A DNA stretch of 64,000 nucleotides from Pseudomonas_T sp032052615 (GCA_032052615.1 DAMBWF010000003.1:310001-374000); one strand, 5' to 3'. Counted from the stretch's first letter, positions 47,836 to 56,771 are shown. The notes: a model not told the origin generated them from the sequence alone. Translations and numbers: made by a program.

Positions 47836-48627
47836 ATGGTGCAAAACGATTCGAAACCGGGCGACGACTTCGAGTCGACCCTGAAAACCCATGCCCGCCA
47901 ACTGGTCGACAGCCTGGAAAAAGGCAACTTCGGCGAGGCGGTGCAACTTATCCAAGAACTCAACCAGGCGCGCGACCGCGGGCTTTATCAGGAAGTCGGC
48001 AAGCTGACCCGTGAGCTACACAACGCGATCGTCAATTTTCAGCTCGATCCCCGGCTGCCACATGCCAAGGAAATCTCGCAGATCAGCGATGCGACCGATC
48101 GACTGGGCTACGTCGTGCAAATGACCGAACGCGCGGCGAATCGCACCATGGATCTGGTCGAGGAAAGCACGCCGCTGGTCAGTGGGCTCGTCGAGGAAGC
48201 GCGTTCGCTCAGCGAGGACTGGGGCCGTTTCATGCGCCGCGAGCTGGGGCCCGATGCTTTCCGCGATCTGGCCAAGCGCGTCGAGCAATTCTTTGCTCGC
48301 AGTCAACGCGACAGCGAACAACTTTCCGCTAGGCTGAACGATATCCTGCTGGCCCAGGACTATCAGGACCTGACCGGTCAGGTGATCAAGCGCGTCACCA
48401 AACTGGTGACGGAAGTGGAAAGCAACCTGCTGAAACTGGTGTTGATGGCGAGTCAGGTCGATCGCTTTGCCGGTATCCAGCACGATCACGAGCAATTGCG
48501 TGCGGAACAGCTACTCGACAAGGGGCCATCCCATGGTGAAGGGCCGCAGATTCATGCCGACAAGCGCGAAGACGTGGTTTCGGGTCAGGACGATGTCGAC
48601 GATCTGCTATCCAGCCTTGGTTTCTAG
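47836..48627 (+). CDS. cheZ: CheY-P phosphatase CheZ
   Basis: CheZ removes phosphate from CheY-P. The 263-residue protein is helical. It contains RLGYVVQMTERAANRTMDLVEE and the catalytic helix segment LNDILLAQDYQDLTGQVIKRV, with the conserved Gln that positions water. The C-terminus (QDDVDDLLSSLGF) is the CheY-binding peptide of the family. Its position between cheY and cheA is conserved in polar-flagellate gammaproteobacteria. Confidence 0.96.
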   Translation: MVQNDSKPGDDFESTLKTHARQLVDSLEKGNFGEAVQLIQELNQARDRGLYQEVGKLTRELHNAIVNFQLDPRLPHAKEISQISDATDRLGYVVQMTERAANRTMDLVEESTPLVSGLVEEARSLSEDWGRFMRRELGPDAFRDLAKRVEQFFARSQRDSEQLSARLNDILLAQDYQDLTGQVIKRVTKLVTEVESNLLKLVLMASQVDRFAGIQHDHEQLRAEQLLDKGPSHGEGPQIHADKREDVVSGQDDVDDLLSSLGF

Positions 48628-48639
48628 GGGAGCACGCAT

Positions 48640-50889
48640 ATGAGCTTCGGCGCCGATGAAGAAATCCTCCAGGATTTCCTGGTAGAGGCCGGCGAGATCC
48701 TCGAGCAGTTGTCCGAGCAGTTGGTGGAGCTGGAAAGCCGCCCCGATGACATGGACCTGCTCAATGCGATCTTCCGCGGTTTCCATACCGTGAAAGGCGG
48801 CGCGGGCTTCCTTCAGCTCAACGAACTGGTGGAATGCTGCCATATCGCGGAAAACGTGTTCGACGTCCTGCGCAAGGGCGAGCGTCGCGTGGACGCCGAA
48901 CTGATGGACGTGGTGCTGGAGGCACTGGATACCGTCAACGGCATGTTCAGCCAAGTGCGCGAGCGGGTCGACCCCACGCCGGCGTCGCCCGAACTATTGG
49001 CCGCCCTGGCACGCCTGGCCGATCCCGCCAGTGCTCCGGCCGCCGCGCCCGTCAGCATGGCCGCCTCCGAGCCGCCCGCGCCCGTCGAGCCGCCAGCGCC
49101 TTCGGCGCCTGCCGCCGGTGGCGACATCACCGACAGCGAGTTCGAACAACTCCTCGACGCCTTGGGCGATCAAGCGGAACCCGGCGCGCCGTCCGAGCCC
49201 GGCCCCGCAGCCCAGCCTTCCGGCGACGAAATCACCGATGATGAGTTCGAGGCCCTGCTCGATCAATTACATGGGAAGGGGCAGTTTTCCACGGCCGACG
49301 CCCCGCCAGCACCGGCGGCGCCCCCGGCTCCTCCTGCTGGCGACGAGATCACCGACGACGAATTTGAAGCCCTGCTCGATCAGTTGCACGGCAAGGGCAA
49401 GTTCGTGGCGCCCGCCGAGCCCGCTCCGGCAACCACCGTCTCGCCCGCTCCTACGACCGCGACACCCGCTGCGTCCGGCGAGACCATTACCGAAGACGAA
49501 TTCGAGGCCCTGCTGGACCAGTTGCATGGTAAGGGCAAGTTCGTTCCGGATGCTCCGGCGCCTTCGGTAGCGCCGTCGCCGGCCGCCACGCCCGCACCTC
49601 GAGCGTCTGCTCCGGCTCCAACGCCGGCGGCCCCGGCCCCGGCTTCACCTGCCGCCCCGGCGGCCGCCAAGACCGCCGCACCCGCCGCCCATCCGGCTGG
49701 CGACAAGGCCGGTGCCAGCGACACGGAAACCACCGTGAGGGTGGACACGGCCCGGCTCGACGAAATCATGAACATGGTGGGCGAGCTGGTGCTGGTGCGT
49801 AACCGCCTTGTGCGCCTGGGCCTGAACAGCGGCGACGAGGCGATGGCCAAGGCCGTCTCCAACCTCGACGTGGTAACCGCCGACCTGCAGACCTCGGTGA
49901 TGAAGACCCGGATGCAGCCAATCAAGAAGGTCTTCGGCCGCTTCCCGCGTCTGGTGCGTGATCTTGCTCGCAACCTGAAGAAGGAGATCAACCTCGAACT
50001 GGTGGGGGAGGAAACCGACCTCGACAAGAACCTGGTCGAGGCGCTGGCCGACCCGCTGGTCCACTTGGTACGCAACGCGGTGGACCACGGCATCGAGACC
50101 CCCGAGGAGCGCGAAGCGGTAGGCAAGCCCCGCACGGGACGCGTGGTGCTGTCAGCCGAGCAGGAAGGCGACCACATCCTGCTGATGATCACCGATGACG
50201 GCAAGGGCATGGATGCGAACATCCTCCGAGCCAAGGCCGTCGAGAAGGGATTGCTGGACAAGGACGCGGCGGATCGCCTGACTGAGCTGGAAAGCTACAA
50301 CCTGATCTTCGCCCCGGGCTTTTCCACCAAGACCGAGATCTCCGATGTTTCCGGGCGCGGTGTGGGCATGGACGTGGTGAAAACCAAGATCTCCCAGCTC
50401 AATGGCACCGTGAACGTATTCTCCTCCAAGGGGCAGGGCTCGAAGATCGTCATCAAGGTGCCGTTGACCCTGGCGATCATGCCGACCCTGATGGTGATGC
50501 TGGGCAACCAGGCCTTCGCCTTCCCGCTGGTGAACGTGAACGAAATCTTCCACCTCGACCTGTCGCGCACCAATGTGGTGGACGGCCAGGAAGTAGTAAT
50601 CGTCCGCGACAAGGCGCTACCGCTGTTCTATCTCAAGCGCTGGCTCGTCCGGGACGCCGCCTACGAGGAACAGGGCGAGGGCCATGTGGTGATCTTGTCC
50701 GTGGGGACTCAACGCATCGGCTTCGTGGTCGATCAACTGGTTGGCCAGGAGGAGGTGGTGATCAAGCCGCTGGGCAAGATGTTGCAAGGCACTCCTGGTA
50801 TGTCCGGCGCCACCATTACTGGCGACGGGCGCATCGCCTTGATTCTCGACGTGCCGAGCATGCTCAAGCGTTACGCGCGCCGGGTCTGA
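48640..50889 (+). CDS. cheA: Chemotaxis histidine kinase CheA
   Basis: CheA is the kinase of the chemosensory array, phosphorylating CheY and CheB. The 749-residue protein has P1 with the phosphorylated His in FRGFHTVKGGAGF. An unusual linker follows with four copies of an acidic DEFEALLDQLHGKG-type element (residues about 161-300) and a Pro/Ala-rich stretch (about 300-360). P3 has RVDTARLDEIMNMVGELVLVRN. The P4 ATPase domain has HLVRNAVDHGIE, ITDDGKGMD and GRGVGMDVV. P5 is CheW-like. In Vibrio the corresponding linker holds the ParP-interacting region, suggestive given the downstream parP-like gene. The usual P2 domain is not evident. Confidence 0.96.
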   Translation: MSFGADEEILQDFLVEAGEILEQLSEQLVELESRPDDMDLLNAIFRGFHTVKGGAGFLQLNELVECCHIAENVFDVLRKGERRVDAELMDVVLEALDTVNGMFSQVRERVDPTPASPELLAALARLADPASAPAAAPVSMAASEPPAPVEPPAPSAPAAGGDITDSEFEQLLDALGDQAEPGAPSEPGPAAQPSGDEITDDEFEALLDQLHGKGQFSTADAPPAPAAPPAPPAGDEITDDEFEALLDQLHGKGKFVAPAEPAPATTVSPAPTTATPAASGETITEDEFEALLDQLHGKGKFVPDAPAPSVAPSPAATPAPRASAPAPTPAAPAPASPAAPAAAKTAAPAAHPAGDKAGASDTETTVRVDTARLDEIMNMVGELVLVRNRLVRLGLNSGDEAMAKAVSNLDVVTADLQTSVMKTRMQPIKKVFGRFPRLVRDLARNLKKEINLELVGEETDLDKNLVEALADPLVHLVRNAVDHGIETPEEREAVGKPRTGRVVLSAEQEGDHILLMITDDGKGMDANILRAKAVEKGLLDKDAADRLTELESYNLIFAPGFSTKTEISDVSGRGVGMDVVKTKISQLNGTVNVFSSKGQGSKIVIKVPLTLAIMPTLMVMLGNQAFAFPLVNVNEIFHLDLSRTNVVDGQEVVIVRDKALPLFYLKRWLVRDAAYEEQGEGHVVILSVGTQRIGFVVDQLVGQEEVVIKPLGKMLQGTPGMSGATITGDGRIALILDVPSMLKRYARRV
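49120..49540 (+). repeat. Four-fold repeat in the CheA linker
   Basis: Four related coding units begin at about 49120, 49222, 49339 and 49477 (CheA residues 161, 195, 234 and 280). They read GDITDSEFEQLLDALGDQ, GDEITDDEFEALLDQLHGKG, the same again, and GETITEDEFEALLDQLHGKG. Copies two to four are nearly identical, separated by Pro/Ala spacers of unequal length. The first is diverged and lacks the HGKG end. Confidence 0.9.
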
Positions 50890-50931
50890 TTGTTACGGCC
50901 CGCTCGGGGAGCCGGCCGCTTAGGAGTGTGT

Positions 50932-52023
50932 ATGCCAGTCAAGGTTCTGGTGGTGGACGATTCGGGTTTCTTCCGCCGCCGTGTATCGGAAATTCTTTCC
51001 GCCGATCCCAACATCACCGTCGTCGGCACGGCCGTCAATGGACGCGAGGCCATCGACCAGGCGCTGACGCTCAAGCCCGACGTCATTACCATGGATTACG
51101 AGATGCCGACCATGGACGGCATCACGGCGGTACGCAACATCATGCAGCGCTGCCCGACGCCGGTCCTGATGTTTTCCTCGCTCACCCATGAAGGCGCCCG
51201 GGTGACTCTGGACGCCCTGGATGCCGGGGCGGTTGATTACCTGCCGAAGAATTTCGACGATATCTCCCGTAATCCGGAGAAGGTCAAGGCGTTGCTGTGC
51301 GAGAAAGTGCATACCATCGCGCGCAGCAATCGCCGGTTCAGCAGCTTCAGCACGCCGACACCGTCTTCTGCGGCGCAGGCGGCACCGGCTACCCAGGCGC
51401 CAGTGCGTCCCGCGCCTTCGGCCCCGGCCGGAGGAAGCGCCAGCGCCGCGCCCAAGCGTAAGGCTTACAAGCTGGTGGCGATCGGAACCTCCACGGGCGG
51501 CCCGGTCGCCTTGCAACGAGTCCTGACCCAGTTGCCGGCGAACTTTCCAGCGCCCATCGTGCTGATCCAACATATGCCGGCGGCCTTCACCAAGGCGTTC
51601 GCCGAGCGCCTGGACAAGCTATGCCGGATTTCGGTGAAGGAAGCGGAAGATGGCGATGTCTTGCGCCCGGGGCGCGCGCTTCTGGCGCCAGGTGGCAAAC
51701 AAATGATGGTCGACGCCCGGGGCGTGGTGAAGATTCTTCCGGGCGATGAGCGGCTGAATTACAAACCCTGCGTGGATATCACCTTCGGGTCGGCGGCCAA
51801 GTCCTTCAGCGACAAGGTGCTGGCGGTGGTGCTGACCGGCATGGGCGCGGATGGCCGCGAGGGCGCGCGCTTGCTCAAGCAGGGCGGAAGCCAGGTCTGG
51901 GCACAGGACGAGGCCAGTTGCGTGATCTACGGCATGCCGATGGCCATCGTGAAAGCCAACCTCGCCGACGCGGTTTACGGCCTCGACGACATCGGCAGGC
52001 ACCTGACCGAGGCCTGTCTTTGA
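50932..52023 (+). CDS. cheB: Chemoreceptor glutamate methylesterase CheB
   Basis: CheB demethylates (and deamidates) chemoreceptors when phosphorylated by CheA. The 363-residue protein has a receiver domain (VKVLVVDDSGFFRRRV, phospho-acceptor in VITMDYEMPTMDG). An Ala/Pro-rich linker lies at about 145-175. The catalytic domain has the Ser in AIGTSTGGPVALQRVL, the His in LIQHMPAAFTKAFAERL and the Asp in VLTGMGADGREGA, forming the triad. The ATG is preceded by TAGGAG. The stop overlaps motC (TGATG). Confidence 0.97.
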   Translation: MPVKVLVVDDSGFFRRRVSEILSADPNITVVGTAVNGREAIDQALTLKPDVITMDYEMPTMDGITAVRNIMQRCPTPVLMFSSLTHEGARVTLDALDAGAVDYLPKNFDDISRNPEKVKALLCEKVHTIARSNRRFSSFSTPTPSSAAQAAPATQAPVRPAPSAPAGGSASAAPKRKAYKLVAIGTSTGGPVALQRVLTQLPANFPAPIVLIQHMPAAFTKAFAERLDKLCRISVKEAEDGDVLRPGRALLAPGGKQMMVDARGVVKILPGDERLNYKPCVDITFGSAAKSFSDKVLAVVLTGMGADGREGARLLKQGGSQVWAQDEASCVIYGMPMAIVKANLADAVYGLDDIGRHLTEACL

Positions 52024-52763
52024 TGGATGTACTCAGCCTTATCGGGTTGATCCTCGCTTTCGTCGCCATCGTGGGGGGGAATTACCTCGAGGGGGGCCAT
52101 GCCGGTGCCCTGTTGAACGGGCCGGCGGCCCTGATCGTGTTGGGGGGCACCCTGGCGGCGGCGCTTCTGCAGATGCCCATCAATGTTTTCAAGCGCGCGC
52201 TGAGCATCCTGCGCTGGATCTTCTTTCCGCCCCAGGTCGATCTTGCCGGCGGGATCGCCCGTGTGGTGGGCTGGAGCCTGACCGCGCGCAAGGAAGGCTT
52301 GCTGGGCCTCGAGTCGGTTGCCGATGCCGAACCGGATAGCTACGCCCGCAAGGGCTTGCAGTTGTTGGTGGATGGCGCCGAGCCGGAAGCCATCCGCAGC
52401 ATTTTGGAGGTTGACCTGTACACCCAGGAGTGTCGCGATATCCAGGCGGCAAAGGTATTCGAGAGCATGGGAGGCTATTCCCCCACGATCGGGATCATCG
52501 GGGCCGTGATGGGCCTGATCCATGTCATGGGCAACCTGGCCGACCCTGCCCAATTGGGTAGCGGTATCGCCGTGGCCTTCGTCGCGACCATCTATGGCGT
52601 AAGCTTCGCCAACCTGTTGCTTCTGCCCATCGGGAATAAGTTGAAGGCTATCGTGATGCGCCAATCCCGTTACCGGGAAATGTTATTGGAAGGCATCCTG
52701 TCCATCGCGGAAGGGGAGAACCCACGCTCCATCGAGCTGAAACTGCAAGGTTTCATGGACTGA
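52023..52763 (+). CDS. motC: Flagellar stator protein MotC (MotA family)
   Basis: MotC is the MotA-type subunit of the second proton-driven stator of pseudomonads, used with MotD (swarming and viscous motility in P. aeruginosa). The 246-residue protein has four membrane helices (about 3-22, 32-50, 148-168, 178-200). It has the cytoplasmic loop with charged residues for FliG contact and the conserved YSPTIGIIGAVMGLIHVMGNLADPAQLGSGIAVAFVATIYGV region (in parts). Its start overlaps the cheB stop, and motD begins two bases after its stop. Confidence 0.95.
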   Translation: MDVLSLIGLILAFVAIVGGNYLEGGHAGALLNGPAALIVLGGTLAAALLQMPINVFKRALSILRWIFFPPQVDLAGGIARVVGWSLTARKEGLLGLESVADAEPDSYARKGLQLLVDGAEPEAIRSILEVDLYTQECRDIQAAKVFESMGGYSPTIGIIGAVMGLIHVMGNLADPAQLGSGIAVAFVATIYGVSFANLLLLPIGNKLKAIVMRQSRYREMLLEGILSIAEGENPRSIELKLQGFMD

Positions 52764-52764
52764 C

Positions 52765-53652
52765 ATGGCTCGTCGGCGTCGCGAGGAAGAGCATGAGAAC
52801 CATGAGCGTTGGCTGGTTTCCTATGCCGACTTCATAACCCTGTTGTTCGCCTTCTTCGTGGTGATGTACTCGATCTCCTCCATCAACGAAGGCAAGTACA
52901 AGGTTCTCTCGGAGAGCCTGGTCGGTGTTTTCAGCGAGCCGGCCCGTTCGATCAAGCCCATCCCGGTTGGGGACGAACGGCCCCGCACGACCGAACCGGA
53001 CCGATCACTGGTGGAAGACAACGAGCAAACCCAATCGGCTATCGACGATCCGGGCGCTGATCCGTTGGAAAAGATTTCCGCCAGTGTGCGCGATGCGTTC
53101 GGCGACATGATCATGAGCGACCAGCTCACCCTGCGCGGTAACGAGCTATGGGTCGAGATCGAGCTGAGTTCCAGTTTGCTGTTCCCCAGCGGGGATGCCA
53201 TTCCCACCAACGCCGCCTTCGGCATCATCGAGAAAGTCGCCAAGATCCTGGCGCCCTTCGAAAACCCGATCCATGTCGAGGGATTCACCGACAATCTGCC
53301 GATCAGGACATCCCAATACCCGAGCAACTGGGAGCTATCGGCGGCTCGCTCGGCCAGCATCGTGCGCTTGTTGGCCATGTATGGCGTCAGCCCCAGCCGG
53401 CTGGCGGCGGTGGGCTACGGCGAATTCCAGCCGGTGGCCGATAATGGAACCCCGGAGGGGCGCGCCAAGAATCGTCGGGTGGTGCTGGTCATCTCGCGCA
53501 ACTTGGAGGTCCGGCGCAGTGTCAGTGGGGTAGGAAGCGCCCACGCCAAGCCGGATGCGGCACTCAAGCGCGCTGGCACGCAACCTGCACCGGCTGCCAC
53601 GGGGCCGGCGCCCGCAGCAGGTGCCGTCAATTCTCCGTCGTCCGCTCCCTGA
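52765..53652 (+). CDS. motD: Flagellar stator protein MotD (MotB family)
   Basis: MotD pairs with MotC to form the ion channel anchored to peptidoglycan. The 295-residue protein has a short basic N-terminus and one membrane helix with the channel aspartate at residue 22 (SYADFITLLFAFFVVMYSIS). A C-terminal OmpA-like peptidoglycan-binding domain includes HVEGFTDNLPIRTSQYPSN, NWELSAARSASIVRLL and GYGEFQPVADNGTPEGRAKNRRV. The Asp in YAD and absence of polar Na+-type residues fit proton use. A Pro/Ala-rich tail follows. Confidence 0.95.
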   Translation: MARRRREEEHENHERWLVSYADFITLLFAFFVVMYSISSINEGKYKVLSESLVGVFSEPARSIKPIPVGDERPRTTEPDRSLVEDNEQTQSAIDDPGADPLEKISASVRDAFGDMIMSDQLTLRGNELWVEIELSSSLLFPSGDAIPTNAAFGIIEKVAKILAPFENPIHVEGFTDNLPIRTSQYPSNWELSAARSASIVRLLAMYGVSPSRLAAVGYGEFQPVADNGTPEGRAKNRRVVLVISRNLEVRRSVSGVGSAHAKPDAALKRAGTQPAPAATGPAPAAGAVNSPSSAP

Positions 53653-53699
53653 GCGGACGCTTGGTCTCGGTCGCTGGCGGCGGCCGGGAGGATGTGAAG

Positions 53700-54488
53700 A
53701 TGAGAGTCTGGGCAGTAGCCAATCAGAAGGGTGGTGTCGGCAAGACCACCACATCCGTCGCCTTGGCGGGCCTGCTGGCCGACGCCGGCAAACGCGTGGT
53801 GGTGGTGGATCTCGATCCTCACGGGTCGATGAGCAGCTATTTCGGATACGATCCGGACACGCTGGAACACAGTAGTTTCGATCTGTTCCAGCACCACGGC
53901 GGCGTGCCCGAGGGCTTACCCCAACAGCTGCTGCGGGAAACCAGTCATGAGCGCATCGCCCTGCTGCCGTCGAGCACCGCGCTGGCGACGCTGGAGAGGC
54001 AATCCCCCGGGCAGAGCGGGCTCGGTCTGGTGGTCTCGAAAAGCCTGGCGCAGCTTTGGCAGGATTTCGATCACGCGATCATCGACAGCCCGCCCTTGCT
54101 CGGCGTCTTGATGGTCAACGCCCTGGCCGCCAGTCAGCAATTGGTGATACCCGTGCAGACCGAGTTCCTCGCGGTCAAAGGGCTCGAACGGATGGTCAGC
54201 ACCCTGGCGATGATCAACCGCTCGCGCCGGCAGGCGTTGCCCTACACCATCGTGCCGACCCTGTTCGACCGGCGCACCCAGGCTTCGCTCAAGACCCTGC
54301 GTCTGTTGCGCGATACCTACCCGGACAACCTCTGGCCGGCCTACATTCCTATCGATACCCGCCTTCGCGACGCCAGTCGCGCGGGCCTGACGCCGTCCCG
54401 CTTCGATGGCAGCAGTCGTGCCGTGCTGGCCTACCGGGCCCTGCTCAAGCATCTGCTGAGCCAACAGGTCGCCGCGCAGGTGGCCTGA
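53700..54488 (+). CDS. parC: ParA-family ATPase, chemotaxis array partitioning (ParC-like)
   Basis: This ParA-type ATPase positions the polar chemosensory array, as shown for ParC of Vibrio. The 262-residue protein starts MRVWAVANQKGGVGKTTTSVALAGLLA (deviant Walker A). It has VVVVDLDPHGSMSSYFGYD, HAIIDSPPLLGVLMVNAL and IPVQTEFLAVKGLERMVSTL. The ATG at 53700 follows GGGAGG. It is not linked to a plasmid partition system: no ParB or parS-like repeats are visible. Its place between motD and a CheW-domain gene is the conserved chemotaxis context. Confidence 0.9.
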   Translation: MRVWAVANQKGGVGKTTTSVALAGLLADAGKRVVVVDLDPHGSMSSYFGYDPDTLEHSSFDLFQHHGGVPEGLPQQLLRETSHERIALLPSSTALATLERQSPGQSGLGLVVSKSLAQLWQDFDHAIIDSPPLLGVLMVNALAASQQLVIPVQTEFLAVKGLERMVSTLAMINRSRRQALPYTIVPTLFDRRTQASLKTLRLLRDTYPDNLWPAYIPIDTRLRDASRAGLTPSRFDGSSRAVLAYRALLKHLLSQQVAAQVA

Positions 54489-54574
54489 CGGGTCGACTTA
54501 TGGTGAACTGCTTCGCTCAAGCTGCGCCAGGCGTTGCCGATAGGCTGTTCGAGTCTTCTTCGCAGGTTTCCATC

Positions 54575-55453
54575 ATGAGCCGTACACTCACCGTTACCCG
54601 TCCGCAAGTCGCGCTGCAAAACTATCTGGATGCGCTATTGCAAGAAGCGTCGGTCGAGTTGGAGCCCGTGGTCGAACCGAAAACGGCCGTGGTCCCCGAG
54701 CCGCCCGTGGAGTCGCCGGCGAATACGAGCCAGAGCGTGAGCCTGGACGAATTCGAGGCGGCCGTGCTGGAGGAGCAGGTCCGTGATGCTCGGCTTCAGG
54801 TCATTGCGCGGCCCGAGGCGCCGCGACCCGCGCCGAAGAGGCCTTCCGCCCTGCCGCTCGTGGCCGAGCCCGCTCCACTGGTCATCCCGATCGCGTCGCC
54901 CTTGCAGCTCGTGGTCGAGCCCGTGGCGGAGATCGCCGCGCAGGTCGACGTTCCGCCCACCCCGGCCGCGCTTTCCGAGGACGGCCGGCCTGCCTGGGCC
55001 GATGAGCCGTTCGAGTGCCTGCTGTTCGACGTGGCCGGCCTGACGCTCGCGGTGCCACTGGTCTGCCTGGGGTCCATTTATCCCCTGGCCGGTTCCGAAC
55101 TGACGCCGCTGTTCGGGCAGCCGGACTGGTTCCTCGGTATCCTTCCGTGCCAGGCTGGCAATCTCAAGGTGCTGGACACCGCGCGCTGGGTGATGCCCGA
55201 TCGCTACCGGGACGATTTCCGCGCCGGCCTGCAATACGTGATTTCGGTGCAGGGCTATGAGTGGGGATTGGCCGTGCATCAAGTGAGCCGCTCGATCCGC
55301 CTCGACCCGAATGAGGTCAAGTGGCGCAGCCAACGCAGCCAGCGTCCCTGGCTGGCCGGGACGGTGATCGAGCACATGTGCGCGTTGCTGGACGTGGCCG
55401 CGCTGGCTGAGCTGATCGCCAGCGGCGCGATCAAGCGGATGAGCCTGAATTGA
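54575..55453 (+). CDS. parP: CheW-domain scaffold protein (ParP-like)
   Basis: ParP links ParC to CheA and receptors at the pole. The 292-residue protein has a Pro/Ala/Val-rich first half (residues about 25-145) and a CheW-like domain (about 148-292). The domain includes FECLLFDVAGLTLAVPLVCLGSIYPL, LTPLFGQPDWFLGILPCQAGNLKVLDTARWVMP and AGTVIEHMCALLDVAALAELI. It corresponds to the array-integration domain fused to a disordered arm. The start at 54575 (MSRTLTVTRPQVALQNYLDALL) is preferred; an in-frame ATG at 54500 is possible. Confidence 0.86.
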   Translation: MSRTLTVTRPQVALQNYLDALLQEASVELEPVVEPKTAVVPEPPVESPANTSQSVSLDEFEAAVLEEQVRDARLQVIARPEAPRPAPKRPSALPLVAEPAPLVIPIASPLQLVVEPVAEIAAQVDVPPTPAALSEDGRPAWADEPFECLLFDVAGLTLAVPLVCLGSIYPLAGSELTPLFGQPDWFLGILPCQAGNLKVLDTARWVMPDRYRDDFRAGLQYVISVQGYEWGLAVHQVSRSIRLDPNEVKWRSQRSQRPWLAGTVIEHMCALLDVAALAELIASGAIKRMSLN

Positions 55454-55549
55454 CGAAAGCGAGCCCGCTCCGCCAAGGGGCTCTATAGTGATGACAACGG
55501 GGCATCCCCGCGTATGCCGCGACGGCGGTTCTAGACGAGGCCAAGGAAC

Positions 55550-56029
55550 ATGAAGAAAACGTCCGCACAGGGTTCCGAAGATCCGATCCTGCAATGGGTG
55601 ACCTTTCGCCTGGACAACGAAACCTACGGCATCAATGTGATGCAGGTGCAGGAAGTCCTGCGTTATACCGAGATCGCGCCGGTTCCGGGCGCTCCCAGCT
55701 ATGTGCTGGGCATCATCAACCTGCGTGGCAACGTGGTCACGGTGATCGATACCCGTCAGCGCTTCGGCCTGTCCTCGGCGGCGGTGACCGATAACACGCG
55801 CATCGTGATCATCGAGGCGGACAAGCAAGTGGTGGGTATCCTCGTGGACAGCGTCGCCGAAGTGGTCTACCTGCGACAATCCGAGGTGGAGACCGCGCCC
55901 AACGTGGGTAACGAGGAGTCGGCCAAGTTCATCCAGGGCGTCTGCAACAAGAACGGCGAACTGCTGATCCTGGTCGAGCTGGACAAAATGATGAGCGAGG
56001 AAGAGTGGTCCGAGCTGGAGAGCATCTGA
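55550..56029 (+). CDS. cheW: Chemotaxis coupling protein CheW
   Basis: CheW joins chemoreceptors to CheA. The 159-residue protein is a single CheW domain with the family motifs VTFRLDNETYGINVMQVQEVLRYTEIAPVPGAPSYVLGIINLRGNVVTVIDTR (read in segments), VGILVDSVAEVVYLRQSEVE and GVCNKNGELLILVELDKMM. The 96-base gap upstream contains no strong promoter but has an AAGGAA ribosome site. Confidence 0.97.
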   Translation: MKKTSAQGSEDPILQWVTFRLDNETYGINVMQVQEVLRYTEIAPVPGAPSYVLGIINLRGNVVTVIDTRQRFGLSSAAVTDNTRIVIIEADKQVVGILVDSVAEVVYLRQSEVETAPNVGNEESAKFIQGVCNKNGELLILVELDKMMSEEEWSELESI

Positions 56030-56030
56030 C

Positions 56031-56429
56031 TTGCTGGTGTACGCGCTCATCGCTCTGATAGTCATCTGTCTCGTGGCGCTGGGTGGCACCTGCTTGTGGC
56101 TGGCTATGAGCCTGCGCCAGCAGGCGCAGGTCCAGCACGAGCGAGACGCCTTGCGCGATCAGCGTCTCAAGGACCTTTCCAAGCGCCTGGACGCCTACCT
56201 GACCGGCAGCGTGCGGATGGGCGAGGAATTGCAGGAGTTGCGCCGGATCGTCGCGCCCTTACCGGACAAGCTGCATCAGATCGAACAGCGCGACCCCACC
56301 AGCCTGTCCTTTACCCAGGCGGCGCGGTTGGTGGGGATGGGCGCCAGCGTCGACGACCTTACCCAGTCCTGTGGCCTGTCCAAGGCCGAGGCGGAGCTGG
56401 TGAGCAAGCTACACCAGGCCCGCCGCTGA
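56031..56429 (+). CDS. DUF2802 membrane-anchored protein
   Basis: The 132-residue protein follows cheW by one base and starts with TTG. It has an N-terminal membrane helix (residues about 2-25, LVYALIALIVICLVALGGTCLWLAM), a charged coiled-coil stretch (QVQHERDALRDQRLKDLSKRLDAYL), and a C-terminal helix-turn-helix-like segment (FTQAARLVGMGASVDDLTQSCGLSKAEAELVSKLH). This is the DUF2802 family found after cheW in polar-flagellate bacteria; no biochemical function is known to me. It converges with the reverse-strand gene that ends only 3 bases away, with no terminator visible. Confidence 0.85.
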   Translation: MLVYALIALIVICLVALGGTCLWLAMSLRQQAQVQHERDALRDQRLKDLSKRLDAYLTGSVRMGEELQELRRIVAPLPDKLHQIEQRDPTSLSFTQAARLVGMGASVDDLTQSCGLSKAEAELVSKLHQARR

Positions 56430-56432
56430 CGC

Positions 56433-56771
56433 TCAACGAGGTCGCTCCAGAAGCGGCAAGGGCAGCGGCCCGACGTCTCGCTCGCCGACTCCGGCTTCGC
56501 TGAAGCCTTCCGGGCACTTTCCCTTCAGGTACCAGGCAAACGCGATGATTTCCGCGAGGGTGCGGTACAGCGCCTCGGGTATAGCATCGCCCAGCTCCAG
56601 CTTCGCCAGCAGCTTGACCAGCTCGGCGTTTTCGTAGATCGGTACATCGTATTCCCGCGCGATGGCGAGGATTTCCTCGGCCAACGCATCGTCGCCCTTG
56701 GCGCTGAGCGTCGGGGCGTTCTGCCCGTCGTAGGAAAGGGCAATGGCCTGGCGAGACGTCGGTTCGTTCAT
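56433..56771 (-). CDS. Stand-alone FlhB C-terminal-domain protein
   Basis: The 112-residue product matches the cytoplasmic domain of FlhB after the autocleavage site. NAPTLSAKGDDALAEEILAIAREYDVPIYENAELVKLL lines up with NAPVLLAKGGDFVALKIREVAQEHKIMLLESPALARAV of the FlhB encoded at 40351-41487. No membrane helices and no NPTH motif are present. Similar FlhB-like fragments accompany a FliK-like gene in many pseudomonads. A regulatory role at the export gate is possible but unproven. The ATG overlaps the stop of the FliK-like gene, giving a two-gene unit. Confidence 0.87.
   Translation of the reverse strand: MNEPTSRQAIALSYDGQNAPTLSAKGDDALAEEILAIAREYDVPIYENAELVKLLAKLELGDAIPEALYRTLAEIIAFAWYLKGKCPEGFSEAGVGERDVGPLPLPLLERPR

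Noticed and set aside
53440..53455. GCCGATAA inside motD as a sigma-28 promoter
   Set aside because: There is no TAAA element at the correct distance; it is coding sequence for VADN.
53700..54488. Plasmid or chromosome partition protein ParA
   Set aside because: No parB or parS-like repeats are nearby; position between motD and CheW-domain genes indicates the chemotaxis ParC group.
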